From the NCBI GenBank assembly GCA_024399035.1, contig JAKSID010000022.1, positions 1 to 45,971 of the forward strand: a stretch of DNA of 45,971 bases. Reading direction: 5' to 3'. Below, in pieces: positions 32,763-41,799 of the stretch. Numbering within the stretch: position 1 is the stretch's first letter; each line of letters begins with the position of its first letter. Under the pieces are notes generated by a model. That model saw only the letters and a program-made list of their open reading frames with translations. It searched no databases and had not been told where the DNA came from. This DNA comes from Fibrobacter sp. (GTDB lineage Bacteria; Fibrobacterota; Fibrobacteria; Fibrobacterales; Fibrobacteraceae). The position numbers and the translations under genes were made by a program.

Positions 32763-33352
32763 TAGATGCCCTCTTTACGCGGAACGAAGATTTCGTCGAT
32801 AACGCCAAATGCCTTGGCTTCTTCGGGTCCCATGTAAAAGTCACGGTCGGTCTTTTCGCGGACTTCCTCGATAGACTTGCCGGTATGCTTTGCAACGATT
32901 TCTGCCAGGGTGTCCTTAGTGCGGACGATTTCCTTGGCGGTAATCTGAATGTCGGTAGACTGACCGGTAGCGGCGCCAGACGGCTGGTGCAACATGATGC
33001 GGGAATGCGGGAGAGCATAGCGCTTGCCCTTGGTACCTGCAGCCAGGAGCACTGCAGCCATCGATGCACAACTACCAATGCAGATTGTAGCGATGTTCGG
33101 ACGAACATGCTGCATGGTGTCATAAATGGCCAAACCTGCCGAAACGTAACCACCGGGGCTGTTGATGTACAGCGTGATATCCTTTTCCGGGTTCTCGTAT
33201 TCAAGGAAAATCAACTGGGCCATAACATTGTTGGCCACTTCATCGTTAATGGGAGTACCCAAGAAGATGATGCGTTCCTTAAGGAGACGGGAATAGATGT
33301 CATAGGCGCGTTCACCGCGTCCGGTGGTCTCAATGACGGTAGGAATAATCAT
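32762..33352 (-). CDS. clpP: ATP-dependent Clp protease proteolytic subunit ClpP
   Basis: 196-aa serine peptidase forming the tetradecameric ClpP barrel. The catalytic triad is visible: Ser in [16 protein letters not shown] (about residue 98), His in [15 protein letters not shown] (about 122) and Asp in [14 protein letters not shown] (about 170). Conserved N-terminal [19 protein letters not shown]. Length is normal. 11 nt downstream of tig and overlapping clpX by one base, so co-expressed with both. Confidence 0.97.
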   Translation of the reverse strand: MIIPTVIETTGRGERAYDIYSRLLKERIIFLGTPINDEVANNVMAQLIFLEYENPEKDITLYINSPGGYVSAGLAIYDTMQHVRPNIATICIGSCASMAAVLLAAGTKGKRYALPHSRIMLHQPSGAATGQSTDIQITAKEIVRTKDTLAEIVAKHTGKSIEEVREKTDRDFYMGPEEAKAFGVIDEIFVPRKEGI

Positions 33353-33363
33353 TCATTAACCTC

Positions 33364-34623
33364 TTACTTGTTTTCTTCGGCGGCTTCACGGATACCGACG
33401 ATGAAATCAGCAGCCTTCTGGATGCGGAGTTCGTCGCGGAGACCGTTGATGCGGCCAGACTGACGGAAGTGGTTCTTCAAGGATTCGAAGTCCACGTGGT
33501 AGGCGTTAGCCATAGCCTGGAGACGTTCGTCGACCATAGCCTGGGTAGCCTTGAGCTTTTCGGAGTTAGCGATGAAGTCGAGAATACGATGCTTCTTGAT
33601 TTCCTTGACTGCTTCGGGAGCGAGAGCGGTGATCTGTTCTTCAGTGGGTTCCACCATATCCTTTTCGCTCTGGGCGTTGCGGTTGATGGACCAGCGGATG
33701 AGGTCACGTACGCGAGCCATGGGAACTTCGAAGGGGTTAGCTTCGATGATCTTTTCGATAGCTTCGTTGATAGCCTTGTTCTTAGCAGCGTCCTTCTTCT
33801 GGTTTTCGAGGCCTTCAGCAAGGTTCTTCTTCAGGTCTTCCACATCCTTGACACCAACCTGTTCGAAGAAAGCTTCGTCCATGGTGGGAGGAACGATGGC
33901 GCGGATATCGGTGACTTCGACCTTGAACTGAGCGGTCTTGCCACGATAGCGTTCGTCCTTGTGGTCTTCCGGATACTGGAAGTTGATTTCCTTGGTTTCA
34001 CCGGCAGCTGCGCCCATGAGACCAGCGTCAAAGCCCGGAGAAGCGGATTCACCGAGGAGAGAACGGAATTCACGGTTTTCCGGGAGTTCCTGCTTTTCGC
34101 CATCGATGATGACTTCGATGTAGTTGCCAACGACTACGTCGCCCTTGCCAGCGGCACGGTCAACGTGTTCGTCCTTGCTCCACATCTGGACAAGACGGTC
34201 GTATTCAGTATTGATTTCGTCTTCGCTAACGACGGTGGCGGGGACAGTGATACCGGTGTCGGCGTAGCCCTTGATATCGATTTCAGGGTCAATTTCGACT
34301 TCGACCTTAAGAGCGATGTCAGCGGTGCCATCATCATTGAAATCAACGATCTTCATGGGACCAACCGGGATGATGTTAGCCTTCTTGACTTCTTCCTGGA
34401 TGATCTTGTTCACAGTTTCGTCCACAGCTTCGTGGCGGATAGATGCGCCAAACTGCTTCAGAATCATTGCCTTAGGAACCTGGCCCTGACGGAAACCCTT
34501 GAGGGTCACCTGCTTCTTGTACTGGGCAAGCTTCTTTTCGAAGGGAGCAGTCAGGTCAGCCTGCGGAATGGTGATTTCGATGGTGCGCAAGGTTGCGCTG
34601 GTTTCTTTGATTTCAGCGGTCAT
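33364..34623 (-). CDS. tig: Trigger factor
   Basis: 419-aa ribosome-associated chaperone with peptidyl-prolyl isomerase insert. The ribosome-binding signature is KGFRQGQVPKAMI (E. coli GFRKGKVP) near residue 42. The PPIase domain (about 150-240) begins AGKGDVVVGNYIEV and contains DAGLMGAAAGE. The C-terminal helical arms follow and are rich in Glu/Lys. GGAG 5 nt before the ATG. First protein gene of the clpP-clpX-lon operon, 43 nt downstream of tRNA-Leu on the same strand with no terminator between. Confidence 0.96.
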   Translation of the reverse strand: MTAEIKETSATLRTIEITIPQADLTAPFEKKLAQYKKQVTLKGFRQGQVPKAMILKQFGASIRHEAVDETVNKIIQEEVKKANIIPVGPMKIVDFNDDGTADIALKVEVEIDPEIDIKGYADTGITVPATVVSEDEINTEYDRLVQMWSKDEHVDRAAGKGDVVVGNYIEVIIDGEKQELPENREFRSLLGESASPGFDAGLMGAAAGETKEINFQYPEDHKDERYRGKTAQFKVEVTDIRAIVPPTMDEAFFEQVGVKDVEDLKKNLAEGLENQKKDAAKNKAINEAIEKIIEANPFEVPMARVRDLIRWSINRNAQSEKDMVEPTEEQITALAPEAVKEIKKHRILDFIANSEKLKATQAMVDERLQAMANAYHVDFESLKNHFRQSGRINGLRDELRIQKAADFIVGIREAAEENK

Positions 34624-34666
34624 AAAAACTCCGATAATCGATTACTAGATGATTTAACTAAAAAGA

Positions 34667-34746
34667 TGCGAGGGGTGGGAGTCGAACCCACACACCGAGG
34701 TACCAGATCCTAAGTCTGGCGCGTCTGCCAATTCCGCCACTCTCGC
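34667..34746 (-). tRNA. tRNA-Leu(TAG)
   Basis: Class II tRNA on the minus strand: acceptor GCGAGAG with one A.C mismatch, anticodon stem CCAGA/TCTGG around CTTAGGA (anticodon TAG), variable arm, and T arm GTGGGTTCGACTCCCAC. Discriminator A; CCA not encoded. It leads directly into tig. Confidence 0.95.
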
Positions 34747-34757
34747 GATTTTGCACC

Positions 34758-34765
34758 CAAAGATA
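34758..34765 (-). promoter_or_regulatory. -7 box of tRNA-Leu-tig promoter
   Basis: Minus-strand TATCTTTG (34758-34765) fits TAnnTTTG and lies 11 nt before the tRNA 5' end. No TTG is found at the expected distance upstream, so only the -7 element is supported. Confidence 0.4.
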
Positions 34766-34782
34766 CAAAATGCCAAAGACAT

Positions 34783-36045
34783 TTGGAGCTGAATCATCTA
34801 TTTTATCCCTCGTTGCAAGCGTTAAAGAATATCAAGATCGGAGTTTTCATTTCCCTGGTGAACATTCTCATTCAGGGAGTTTCTGTCCTCGTCCAGAATG
34901 TTATCGCAAAAAATTTGGGAATTGTCAAATTCGGATACTTCGGAATTTTACAAAGTGACTATACCATATTCTGCGCCCTGGCCGATTTTGGCACGGCAAC
35001 CCTGATTTTGGCGTTTTTTGGCAAAAGAGCCACCCAAGGAAGGCTTTTTACCAACATCCTGCAGCTGAGGCTCTCCATGACCGCCCTGGCGGCTATCGCC
35101 ATGGTTATATTCGCCTGCACCGTCCGAAGGGGCAACCCGGCGTTCTACGGGGAGCTGGTGCTCGCCCTGGGGCTGCTTTTCCAGCACGCCTTCTTTGACT
35201 GGTTCTTCATCTGCGGAAACTTCTGGAAAAAGTTGCTTATCTCCAAGGTGTTGCACACCATCTCCTACACCACCATCATGGGCATCGCCCTGTGCTACTT
35301 TAAGTTTGACTCCATCCCCGCCATCGCAGGCGCCATGATAGTAGCCGCAATGCCTGCCTTCGGTTTCGGCGTACGCCAGGCCTTTAGCACCAAGGTACTC
35401 CATTTAGGCAACCACACGGCACGCTTCTTCAAGCTGATGTTCAAATCCGCCTGCCCCTACGCCATCGCAAGCCTTGCAAGTTTCGCTTACCTGCCCGTAG
35501 GCCTCTACACCGTGGCAAGCTTTACCAACGATTTCTTCCTGGGCGCCTACAACTTTGCACACAAACTAATAATCCTTGCCTCTGGCCTGATGGTGCACTT
35601 TATCTCCAGCAGCCTCATTACGCTGCACCAGACCGACAGCAAGACCTTGCATCTCCGCGACCAAATCGTGTTCACCCTGTTCATCGCAATAGCCTGCTCC
35701 CCCTTCTGGCTCTTCCCGGAATACACCCTCAGGATAATCTTCTTTGCGGCCCCCTGGACAAGCGACGTGCTTGAAACCAGCTGCTACTGCCTGCGCATCC
35801 TTTCGATGTCGCTGATACTTCAGGCCACCCGCATGGGAATGATTTCCACCATGCTCAAGGAAAAGCGTACCTGGATCTATGGAATTATGATTTCTGTGGG
35901 CGGCCTTGTGAATATCGCCGTATGCCTCGTCGGAGGAAACCTCCTGGACAGCAGGCTGATTCCCGCCCTCACGCTGACCGGCGACTTACTGCTCAGCCTG
36001 CAACTGGCCTTCTACTTTATCAAGAACAGGCGCATCCGCTGGTAA
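34783..36045 (+). CDS. Wzx-like polysaccharide flippase (MOP superfamily)
   Basis: About 420 aa, mostly transmembrane helices in the 12-14 segment pattern of MATE/Wzx exporters that flip lipid-linked repeat units across the inner membrane. The N-terminal signature region SLVNILIQGVSVLVQNVIAKNLGIVKFGYFGI and GDLLLSLQLAFYFIK at the end are typical. The start is uncertain: there is no ATG in frame near the beginning, so TTG at 34783 is used and a GTG at 34858 is possible. No Shine-Dalgarno is clear. Its last 60 bp overlap the convergent polymerase gene. Confidence 0.75.
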   Translation: MELNHLFYPSLQALKNIKIGVFISLVNILIQGVSVLVQNVIAKNLGIVKFGYFGILQSDYTIFCALADFGTATLILAFFGKRATQGRLFTNILQLRLSMTALAAIAMVIFACTVRRGNPAFYGELVLALGLLFQHAFFDWFFICGNFWKKLLISKVLHTISYTTIMGIALCYFKFDSIPAIAGAMIVAAMPAFGFGVRQAFSTKVLHLGNHTARFFKLMFKSACPYAIASLASFAYLPVGLYTVASFTNDFFLGAYNFAHKLIILASGLMVHFISSSLITLHQTDSKTLHLRDQIVFTLFIAIACSPFWLFPEYTLRIIFFAAPWTSDVLETSCYCLRILSMSLILQATRMGMISTMLKEKRTWIYGIMISVGGLVNIAVCLVGGNLLDSRLIPALTLTGDLLLSLQLAFYFIKNRRIRW

Positions 36046-37362
36046 GGCTTCCGGCTGAGATTTTCCGGACGACTCCTGAGCCACTCCTTTCACGCCCCTG
36101 GCGCTCACCGTAGTCACAAAGAAAATGACGTAGGCCCAAAGCCAGTAGATACCCTGCTTGTAGCCGGGGGTAAAGAACCACCATCCGATAATGTAGATGA
36201 AGAACGTATAGAAGGCTACCTGACGGGGCGTAAAGGCGCCGCAGAGCTTCAAATGCAACGTGGATAGGGCAAGGCCCACCAGGAACGGCAAAATGAACAC
36301 ACCGGGCATGTACAGGTCTTTATACACTTCCCATAGATAGCTGGCCGTGTTAAAGCCGTGGATTTTCTCGATATGCTCATTGAAAAGTCCATCCCAGTGG
36401 AAGCTGTTTCTAAAGCTGGCGCTAATTCTGGTAAACTCGAACATCCCAAAGAAAAAGTCGATACCATAGGTATGAGGATGGTACTCCCTATCCACAGGAG
36501 GGTTCACCGCATAGTCCAGATTCCAGTAGTTATTGGCCACGTACTTGTATGGCAATTCCATTACAGCAGATGCAGCCATTTTCTCCACGGAGTTGCCGGC
36601 ATACTGGTCACGCACACTACTGATACCCACAAACGCCACAATGGCAAGGGCAAGGCAAACAATGATCCAAGCCGCAGAGACCCTCTTGTGCAAATAGTTG
36701 TACAAGATGATTATAAAGGCAAGGCTAAAGAACAGGCTACCTCGGCTGGGGTACGCCATCAAGTTCAGCACAATAGTCACCACCACCATGCAACGGCAAA
36801 AGATTCGCAACTTCAGGTCGGGATTGAATTTCTTGAAGGAGGCCACACCGAACAAAAGTACACTCAACGGGGCCGCAGACAAGTACACCGGAATAAAGCC
36901 CAGGTCCACATCCTTGGTCATGTACTTTGCCGGATTACCCGACAAAAGCAAAAGCGTACCCACCTTTTGCGCAATTCCATAGACGCCCAACAGGAATACG
37001 GCAAAGGGAATCAATGTCAAGAACACATGAATATTCCACCGGTAGTTGGAGGTAAACTCCGTCGATGGCGCACTGACCCTTACAGGCCACCCCTTTTGCT
37101 TGGCTACCAGACGGGCCAAAAAAGAACCTGTCAAGAAAGCGACCATGGCCCCGATCCAGATCATCCAGGTCAGGGGCTTAAAGTCGGTCATGGTCTTGTC
37201 GAGTTGGATATACGCAATGCCCAGGGTTATGCACTGGGAAAAGCAATAGACCGTAGCCGGACTAAAAAAGTCCTTCTTCAACAGCCAAGATTGCAACAGG
37301 CAAAAAAGGACGACTAAAAACAGTGCGGTACTAACCGGATATTCAGCCACCCATGTGAGCAT
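35986..37362 (-). CDS. Wzy-like oligosaccharide repeat unit polymerase
   Basis: 458-aa integral membrane protein with about 11 hydrophobic helices and a large periplasmic loop (about residues 255-345). It resembles O-antigen/exopolysaccharide polymerases: SSVRDQYAGNS, MAYPSRGSLFFSLAFIIILYN, and helices with WWFFTPGYKQGIYWLWAYVIFF. Would join repeat units on the periplasmic face. The polar C-terminal tail (EALPADAPVLDKVEGQLQAEQ) lies in the region overlapping the flippase gene and is probably dispensable. 3 nt downstream of the chain-length gene, so same transcript. Confidence 0.8.
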   Translation of the reverse strand: MLTWVAEYPVSTALFLVVLFCLLQSWLLKKDFFSPATVYCFSQCITLGIAYIQLDKTMTDFKPLTWMIWIGAMVAFLTGSFLARLVAKQKGWPVRVSAPSTEFTSNYRWNIHVFLTLIPFAVFLLGVYGIAQKVGTLLLLSGNPAKYMTKDVDLGFIPVYLSAAPLSVLLFGVASFKKFNPDLKLRIFCRCMVVVTIVLNLMAYPSRGSLFFSLAFIIILYNYLHKRVSAAWIIVCLALAIVAFVGISSVRDQYAGNSVEKMAASAVMELPYKYVANNYWNLDYAVNPPVDREYHPHTYGIDFFFGMFEFTRISASFRNSFHWDGLFNEHIEKIHGFNTASYLWEVYKDLYMPGVFILPFLVGLALSTLHLKLCGAFTPRQVAFYTFFIYIIGWWFFTPGYKQGIYWLWAYVIFFVTTVSARGVKGVAQESSGKSQPEALPADAPVLDKVEGQLQAEQ

Positions 37363-37365
37363 GGA

Positions 37366-38571
37366 CTAGTCCTTGGACTTTCTGAAAAAGCCTCTAAAGG
37401 TGTTCCATTCGTTGGCAACGGGAGTGCCACGAGTCTTTTCGGTTTCAAGATAACCGATGATGTTGCAAATGAGAGTGGCCAGCAAGAATGCCACAGCAAA
37501 CACGAACACCAGGGTCACGCCACGGAGAGGATAGACCTTCTTGTTGTTTTCCCAAGGCGGAACCAGGATATGCAGGTTGGTGAGCATCTTGGATTCTTCA
37601 AGGCGCATCTGTTCGCTCTGCTGGCGGAGCAGCTTGTACATGGCTTCCTGCACGCGGACTTCAGTTTCGCGGCGAAGGTACTCGGCGCTAAGCTGCGGAG
37701 ACTTTTTCAGGGAAACCATACCCACATTGTCGTTCTTGCCCTTGAGGGTGGCGTTAAGCGCGTTATTGACACCCTTGTAGCGCTTGTGCAGTTCGTCGTA
37801 ACGCTTGCTGCCTTCGCCACGGTCAGCCTTTTCGTAAGCCATTTCCATGGCTACTTCCTCGCGACGAACCTGGAGGCTGCTCAAGTACTTCAAGGTAGAT
37901 TCCAGCTGAATCTCCGGATCGTAGAAGTTGTTCTCTTCCTGGAACTTCGCGAAATCATTCAACAGGGAGTCCAGGGCATGTTCGCAAGAATCCAGGCGGG
38001 TCTGGAAATAGATCCTGGACTGTCGGGCCTGGGCGGTCTTGTAGGCGTTAAAGGCGGAGTCAGCCTTCACAAGGATAAAGGAAACCATCTCGGCGGCCAA
38101 GCGGTAGTCTTCGTCCTCCACGTAAATATCGAACATCTGTTCCTTGTTCAAGGCCACGCCATAATTCTTGCGGAACTTCTTGAGCAAGTCGGAATGGAAT
38201 TCGCCCTTGAACTTGTAATGTCTCTTGAGGTCGAACTTCTCGATTACCTCGTTGTGCAATTCCCAGGAGTTGAGAATCGTCCAAACCGCATTCTCGTCTT
38301 CGTCGTTACCGGAAAGACCCAGCATGGAACCAATACCAGAAGCCGAACCGCCCAGCATGGAGGAAAGGCCGCTCAAAGAAGTGGTCGTGGACGTAGGGGG
38401 CGTAACCGTAGCCGAGGCGGAGTACATAGGCTTAATGACCCACATGACCATCACAAAGGCCGCAATAGTGGGCAAAAGCAGAATGGTGAGCCACAACTTG
38501 AAATGCTTCAAGTTGTTGTTCATCAAACGGAGACAAATCTCAATAAAACCGGCAGATTCCTGCTTTTCCAT
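37366..38571 (-). CDS. Wzz-type polysaccharide chain-length/export protein
   Basis: 401 aa with the Wzz topology: transmembrane helix near residues 26-48 (LWLTILLLPTIAAFVMVMWVIKP), a large periplasmic coiled-coil domain (about 50-345) and a second helix (VTLVFVFAVAFLLATLICNII). The Pro-rich segment before the second helix (ILVPPWENNKKVYPLRG) is typical of PCP proteins. No kinase domain is attached. Controls chain length or couples polymerase to the exporter. A Gly/Ser-rich stretch SSMLGGSASGIGSMLGLSG follows the first helix. Overlaps no gene; 5 nt after the exporter gene. Confidence 0.88.
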   Translation of the reverse strand: MEKQESAGFIEICLRLMNNNLKHFKLWLTILLLPTIAAFVMVMWVIKPMYSASATVTPPTSTTTSLSGLSSMLGGSASGIGSMLGLSGNDEDENAVWTILNSWELHNEVIEKFDLKRHYKFKGEFHSDLLKKFRKNYGVALNKEQMFDIYVEDEDYRLAAEMVSFILVKADSAFNAYKTAQARQSRIYFQTRLDSCEHALDSLLNDFAKFQEENNFYDPEIQLESTLKYLSSLQVRREEVAMEMAYEKADRGEGSKRYDELHKRYKGVNNALNATLKGKNDNVGMVSLKKSPQLSAEYLRRETEVRVQEAMYKLLRQQSEQMRLEESKMLTNLHILVPPWENNKKVYPLRGVTLVFVFAVAFLLATLICNIIGYLETEKTRGTPVANEWNTFRGFFRKSKD

Positions 38572-38576
38572 AAGAA

Positions 38577-39758
38577 CTACTTAAAGTTGATGTAAACAAC
38601 AAGGGCAGAAGAAATGATAGACAAGAGAGATGCCATGAACAAGGTAAAGTCCTTGAAGGTTTCATAGCGGCTCTTGGGAATTTCAATAACGTCGCCCGGC
38701 ATGATCGTATCCTTGGTTACGTCCAAGTCAAGAGCATCAGGCTTTGCACCACGCCAAACCCTGATCTGGCTCCAAGAACCAGTAATGGGGTTGACACCAG
38801 CGGCAGCGATATAGTCGATAGCGTGCCATTCAGGATCATGGGGATAACGGCCAACCATATTCACGGCACCGCTCACATACACAAACATTTCCTGGGTGGA
38901 GAATTCTACCTCGGTATTGGGAGCCACAGTAGTCTGCTTCATTTCGTTAAGAGTCACCCAGCGGAAATCCTTGCCAGGTTCACGAACACAAGCAGCCTTG
39001 TAGGCATTGTTGGCAGGGCGTCTGCTACCGTTAGCCAAGTCAAAATACTCCTGCAGAGTGCGGCCTTCCTTATAGGCCACGCTTGTTCTTGCATCCGGGA
39101 AAATCAAGGTAACATTATCGACCTCGGCCACGTAGGGAACAAAGACCTTGTCACCCTGCTTGAGCATAATGTCGCCGTCAAAATTACCCTGGGAGGACAT
39201 GTCGGAATAGTTCACATGGATCGTGTCCTTGCCGCGAATCACCTGCACATCTTCGGTATTGGCGCGGGCCACAGTACCGCCCACCTGGCGCATAAAGAAA
39301 CTCAGCCTGGTCTGGGGTTCCACCAAGTGCTGACCCACCTGGGCCACGGCGCCCATGGCGTTAATACGGAAACGCTTGAGGGCCGCCAGCTGCACAAAGC
39401 ACATGTCGCGCTTGTAACGCTTGGCAGCAAGATCGAGAATCAGTTCCCTAGCCTCAGAAAGAGTCTTGCCTGCGACATTCACTGTACCGCATTCTTCAAT
39501 AGCCACAGAACCATCCGGATAAATCTGGACAGTCAAAAGACTCGTTTCAAGCATAATATCAAGGAAGTCGCCAGGGCCGAGCACATAGCTGGAATCCACA
39601 GCTTCTTCGGCATAAGTCGGGGACATGGCAATGGCGCTACGATTTGCGGGGCCCTGAACCCTAGAAGCCGACAAGGAACCAAAGGAAGCCTCACCAGCAA
39701 AGGCGACTGCGCACAAAAACAGGAGAACACTAATAATGCGTTGCATTAATAAAACCAT
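38577..39758 (-). CDS. Wza-type polysaccharide export protein
   Basis: 393 aa. Signal peptide (MQRIISVLLFLCAVAFAGEA), polysaccharide export domain (YVLGPGDFLDIML..SLLTVQIYPDGSVAIEECGTVNVAGKTLSEARELI), then SLBB-like repeats (INAMGAVAQVGQHLV, VYVSGAVNMVGRYPHDPEWHAIDYIAAAGV) and a C-terminal transmembrane helix (FTLFMASLLSIISSALVVYINF). Unlike classical Wza there is no lipobox Cys. It would form the outer envelope channel for the exopolysaccharide. The ATG at 39758 or the one at 39746 could be used; neither has a clear Shine-Dalgarno. First gene of the wza-wzz-wzy-like operon. Confidence 0.87.
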   Translation of the reverse strand: MVLLMQRIISVLLFLCAVAFAGEASFGSLSASRVQGPANRSAIAMSPTYAEEAVDSSYVLGPGDFLDIMLETSLLTVQIYPDGSVAIEECGTVNVAGKTLSEARELILDLAAKRYKRDMCFVQLAALKRFRINAMGAVAQVGQHLVEPQTRLSFFMRQVGGTVARANTEDVQVIRGKDTIHVNYSDMSSQGNFDGDIMLKQGDKVFVPYVAEVDNVTLIFPDARTSVAYKEGRTLQEYFDLANGSRRPANNAYKAACVREPGKDFRWVTLNEMKQTTVAPNTEVEFSTQEMFVYVSGAVNMVGRYPHDPEWHAIDYIAAAGVNPITGSWSQIRVWRGAKPDALDLDVTKDTIMPGDVIEIPKSRYETFKDFTLFMASLLSIISSALVVYINFK

Positions 39759-39820
39759 AATTCGTTAAGAGACATTCATAAAAATACAAAAAATCGATTT
39801 GGGAAATATTCATTTACATA

Positions 39821-39851
39821 AAAAAAGCCCGGTCTTTCGACCGAGCTTTTT
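39821..39851 (-). terminator. Terminator of spc-alpha operon
   Basis: Stem AAAAAGC-c-CGGTC / GACCG-a-GCTTTTT with one mismatch and TTTC loop. The minus-strand RNA ends in U's after the stem. It lies 43 nt after the rplQ stop codon. Confidence 0.8.
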
Positions 39852-39893
39852 AAAGCCTTCGCTATGACTAGCAAACACTTAGGGTTTCAAGAA

Positions 39894-40358
39894 TTAGTTC
39901 TTGCTTTCGCCTTCAACCATGTCAACAGCTTCAGACTTTGCAGCTTCAGCAGTCTTCTTGGTCTTCACAACGATTTCGTCTTCGACGAGACCGATGAGAG
40001 CCATTTCGGCAGCGTCACCAGCGCGGTTCGGGCCGAGCTTCAGGATACGGGTATAACCACCGTTACGGGAAGCATAGCGCGGGCCGATAGTGTTGAACAA
40101 ATCCTGGAGAACCTTCGGGTCCATCACGAAGCGAGCAGCTTCACGACGTGCAGAAAGGTCACCCTTCTTTGCATAAGTGATCATGCGATCCACGCAGCTA
40201 CGAACGAGCTTAGCCTTGTGGAGAGTGGTGCGCACGTAGCGGTTGCCCTGTTCGGCTTCCATACCCTTTCCAAGAATGGAAGTGGTAAGAGCGCGGAGGA
40301 TGGCACGCTTGTGCTGGGCGTTAACGCCGAGTTTCTTGTTTTTTACACCGTGTCTCAT
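39894..40358 (-). CDS. rplQ: 50S ribosomal protein L17
   Basis: 154 aa. The L17 core MRHGVKNKKLGVNAQHKRAILRALTTSIL and GGYTRILKLGPNRAGDAAEMALIGLV are clear. A 30-residue acidic/Ala-rich tail (VKTKKTAEAAKSEAVDMVEGESKN) extends beyond the usual 116-130 aa. It follows rpoA by 2 nt and is the last gene of the operon before the terminator. Confidence 0.97.
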   Translation of the reverse strand: MRHGVKNKKLGVNAQHKRAILRALTTSILGKGMEAEQGNRYVRTTLHKAKLVRSCVDRMITYAKKGDLSARREAARFVMDPKVLQDLFNTIGPRYASRNGGYTRILKLGPNRAGDAAEMALIGLVEDEIVVKTKKTAEAAKSEAVDMVEGESKN

Positions 40359-40360
40359 TT

Positions 40361-41335
40361 TTAATCCTTCAAGTAGTCATCGACGTCCATACCAAAGCTG
40401 AGGCCCATGGAGGTCAATACTTCATTAAGTTCAACCAAGGACTTACGACCGAAGTTCTTGTATTTGAGCATATCGTTTTCCTTGTTGCGCACAAGTTCGC
40501 CAACGGTATGGATGTTTGCCATACGGAGGCAGTTGCTGGAGCGAACGGAAAGTTCCAGATCGTCCACGCGGGTGCGCAGGAGCTGAGCGATACGCTGACG
40601 TTCTTCGTCCATCTCCAATTCTTCGGGAGATTCGAGATCGCCTTCGAAGTTGATGAAGATTTCCAGGTGATCGACCAGGAGCTTTGCAGCATAAGCCAAA
40701 GCATCTTCCGGATCGATGGAACCGTCAGTCGTAATCTCAAGTTCCAGACGGTTGTAGTCCGTCTTCTGGCCAACGCGGGTATCGCTGATGTGCATTGCTA
40801 CTTTCTGCACCGGATTGAAGTTGGCGTCCATGGCGATTACGCCGATCGGAGCGTCCTTGTCCTTCAATTCGTCAGCAGTGACGTAGCCACGGCCGCTGGA
40901 AATCTTAACTTCCAGAGACAGCGAAGCGTTACCGTTCAATGTTGCGATATGAACATCCGGAGTCAGGATAGCGACATTCGGATTGTCCATGAAGTCCTTA
41001 GCCGTGACTTCGCCGTCGCCGGACATATCCAGGCGAAGGGTTTCGTCGTGGTCGGAAAGGAGCTTAACGCGGATGCTCTTAAGATTCAGGATAATGTCAG
41101 TGACATCTTCCTTAACACCCGGAATCGTCGAAAATTCCTTGTCAACGCCTTCGATTTTCACGGAGACAATAGCCGCACCCTGCAGAGAGGAAAGGAGCGT
41201 ACGACGGAGAGCGTTACCGAGGGTGATACCCCAGCCACGTTCCAAGGCTTCTACGACAAACTTAGCGTAGCGGCCGTCTTCGCCGGTTTCAACTTTCTGG
41301 AAGCTGCGCGGCATCTGAAGTGATTTCCACATCAT
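40361..41335 (-). CDS. rpoA: DNA-directed RNA polymerase subunit alpha
   Basis: 324 aa. The N-terminal assembly domain has GRYAKFVVEALERGWGITLGNALRRTLLSSLQGAAI, and NRLELEITTDGSIDPEDALAYAAKLL closes it. An acidic linker precedes the C-terminal domain (LELSVRSSNCLRMANIHTVGELV and KNFGRKSLVELNEVL), which contacts DNA and activators. AGAGG about 8 nt before ATGATG; either ATG may be used. Lies directly between rpsK and rplQ, without the usual rpsD. Confidence 0.97.
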   Translation of the reverse strand: MMWKSLQMPRSFQKVETGEDGRYAKFVVEALERGWGITLGNALRRTLLSSLQGAAIVSVKIEGVDKEFSTIPGVKEDVTDIILNLKSIRVKLLSDHDETLRLDMSGDGEVTAKDFMDNPNVAILTPDVHIATLNGNASLSLEVKISSGRGYVTADELKDKDAPIGVIAMDANFNPVQKVAMHISDTRVGQKTDYNRLELEITTDGSIDPEDALAYAAKLLVDHLEIFINFEGDLESPEELEMDEERQRIAQLLRTRVDDLELSVRSSNCLRMANIHTVGELVRNKENDMLKYKNFGRKSLVELNEVLTSMGLSFGMDVDDYLKD

Positions 41336-41353
41336 TGGCGATACCTCTTTAGA

Positions 41354-41788
41354 TTAGACTCTTCTCTTCTTTTTAGGACGGCAACCGTTGTGAGGAACGC
41401 CCGTCACGTCTCGAATAGAGAGAACTTCGAGGCCCGCATTCTTGATAGCACGGACAGCGGATTCACGACCGCCACCTGCGCCCTTAACGCGGACATCAAC
41501 CTTACGCATACCGAGGTCGAAAGCCTTGTGAGCAGCGACTTCAGCAGCGAGCTGAGCAGCAAACGGAGTGCTCTTACGAGAGCCCTTGAAACCGGAGTTA
41601 CCAGGAGAGCCCCAAGCTACAACGTTACCGCGAGCATCGGTGATAGAAACGATTGTGTTGTTGAAAGAAGCGAAAACGCAGGCAATGCCCTGGACGTCAA
41701 TGCGCTTCTTACCCTTCTTAACCTTGACTTCTTCAGCTGCAGGTGCTTCAACAGCGGCAGCAGTTTCATTAATTACTTCTTCAGCCAC
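41354..41788 (-). CDS. rpsK: 30S ribosomal protein S11
   Basis: 144 aa. The conserved body [43 protein letters not shown] and [19 protein letters not shown] ends normally. The first 28 residues are an Ala/Glu-rich extension ([19 protein letters not shown]). Start codon GTG with AGGAG 8 nt upstream. Confidence 0.97.
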   Translation of the reverse strand: MAEEVINETAAAVEAPAAEEVKVKKGKKRIDVQGIACVFASFNNTIVSITDARGNVVAWGSPGNSGFKGSRKSTPFAAQLAAEVAAHKAFDLGMRKVDVRVKGAGGGRESAVRAIKNAGLEVLSIRDVTGVPHNGCRPKKKRRV

Positions 41789-41799
41789 GATGAGACTCC

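Noticed and set aside
34770..34958. 62-aa frame starting ATG before the flippase
   Set aside because: It is in another frame than the membrane protein, lacks a Shine-Dalgarno, and its residues look random; noted only because the flippase has no ATG.
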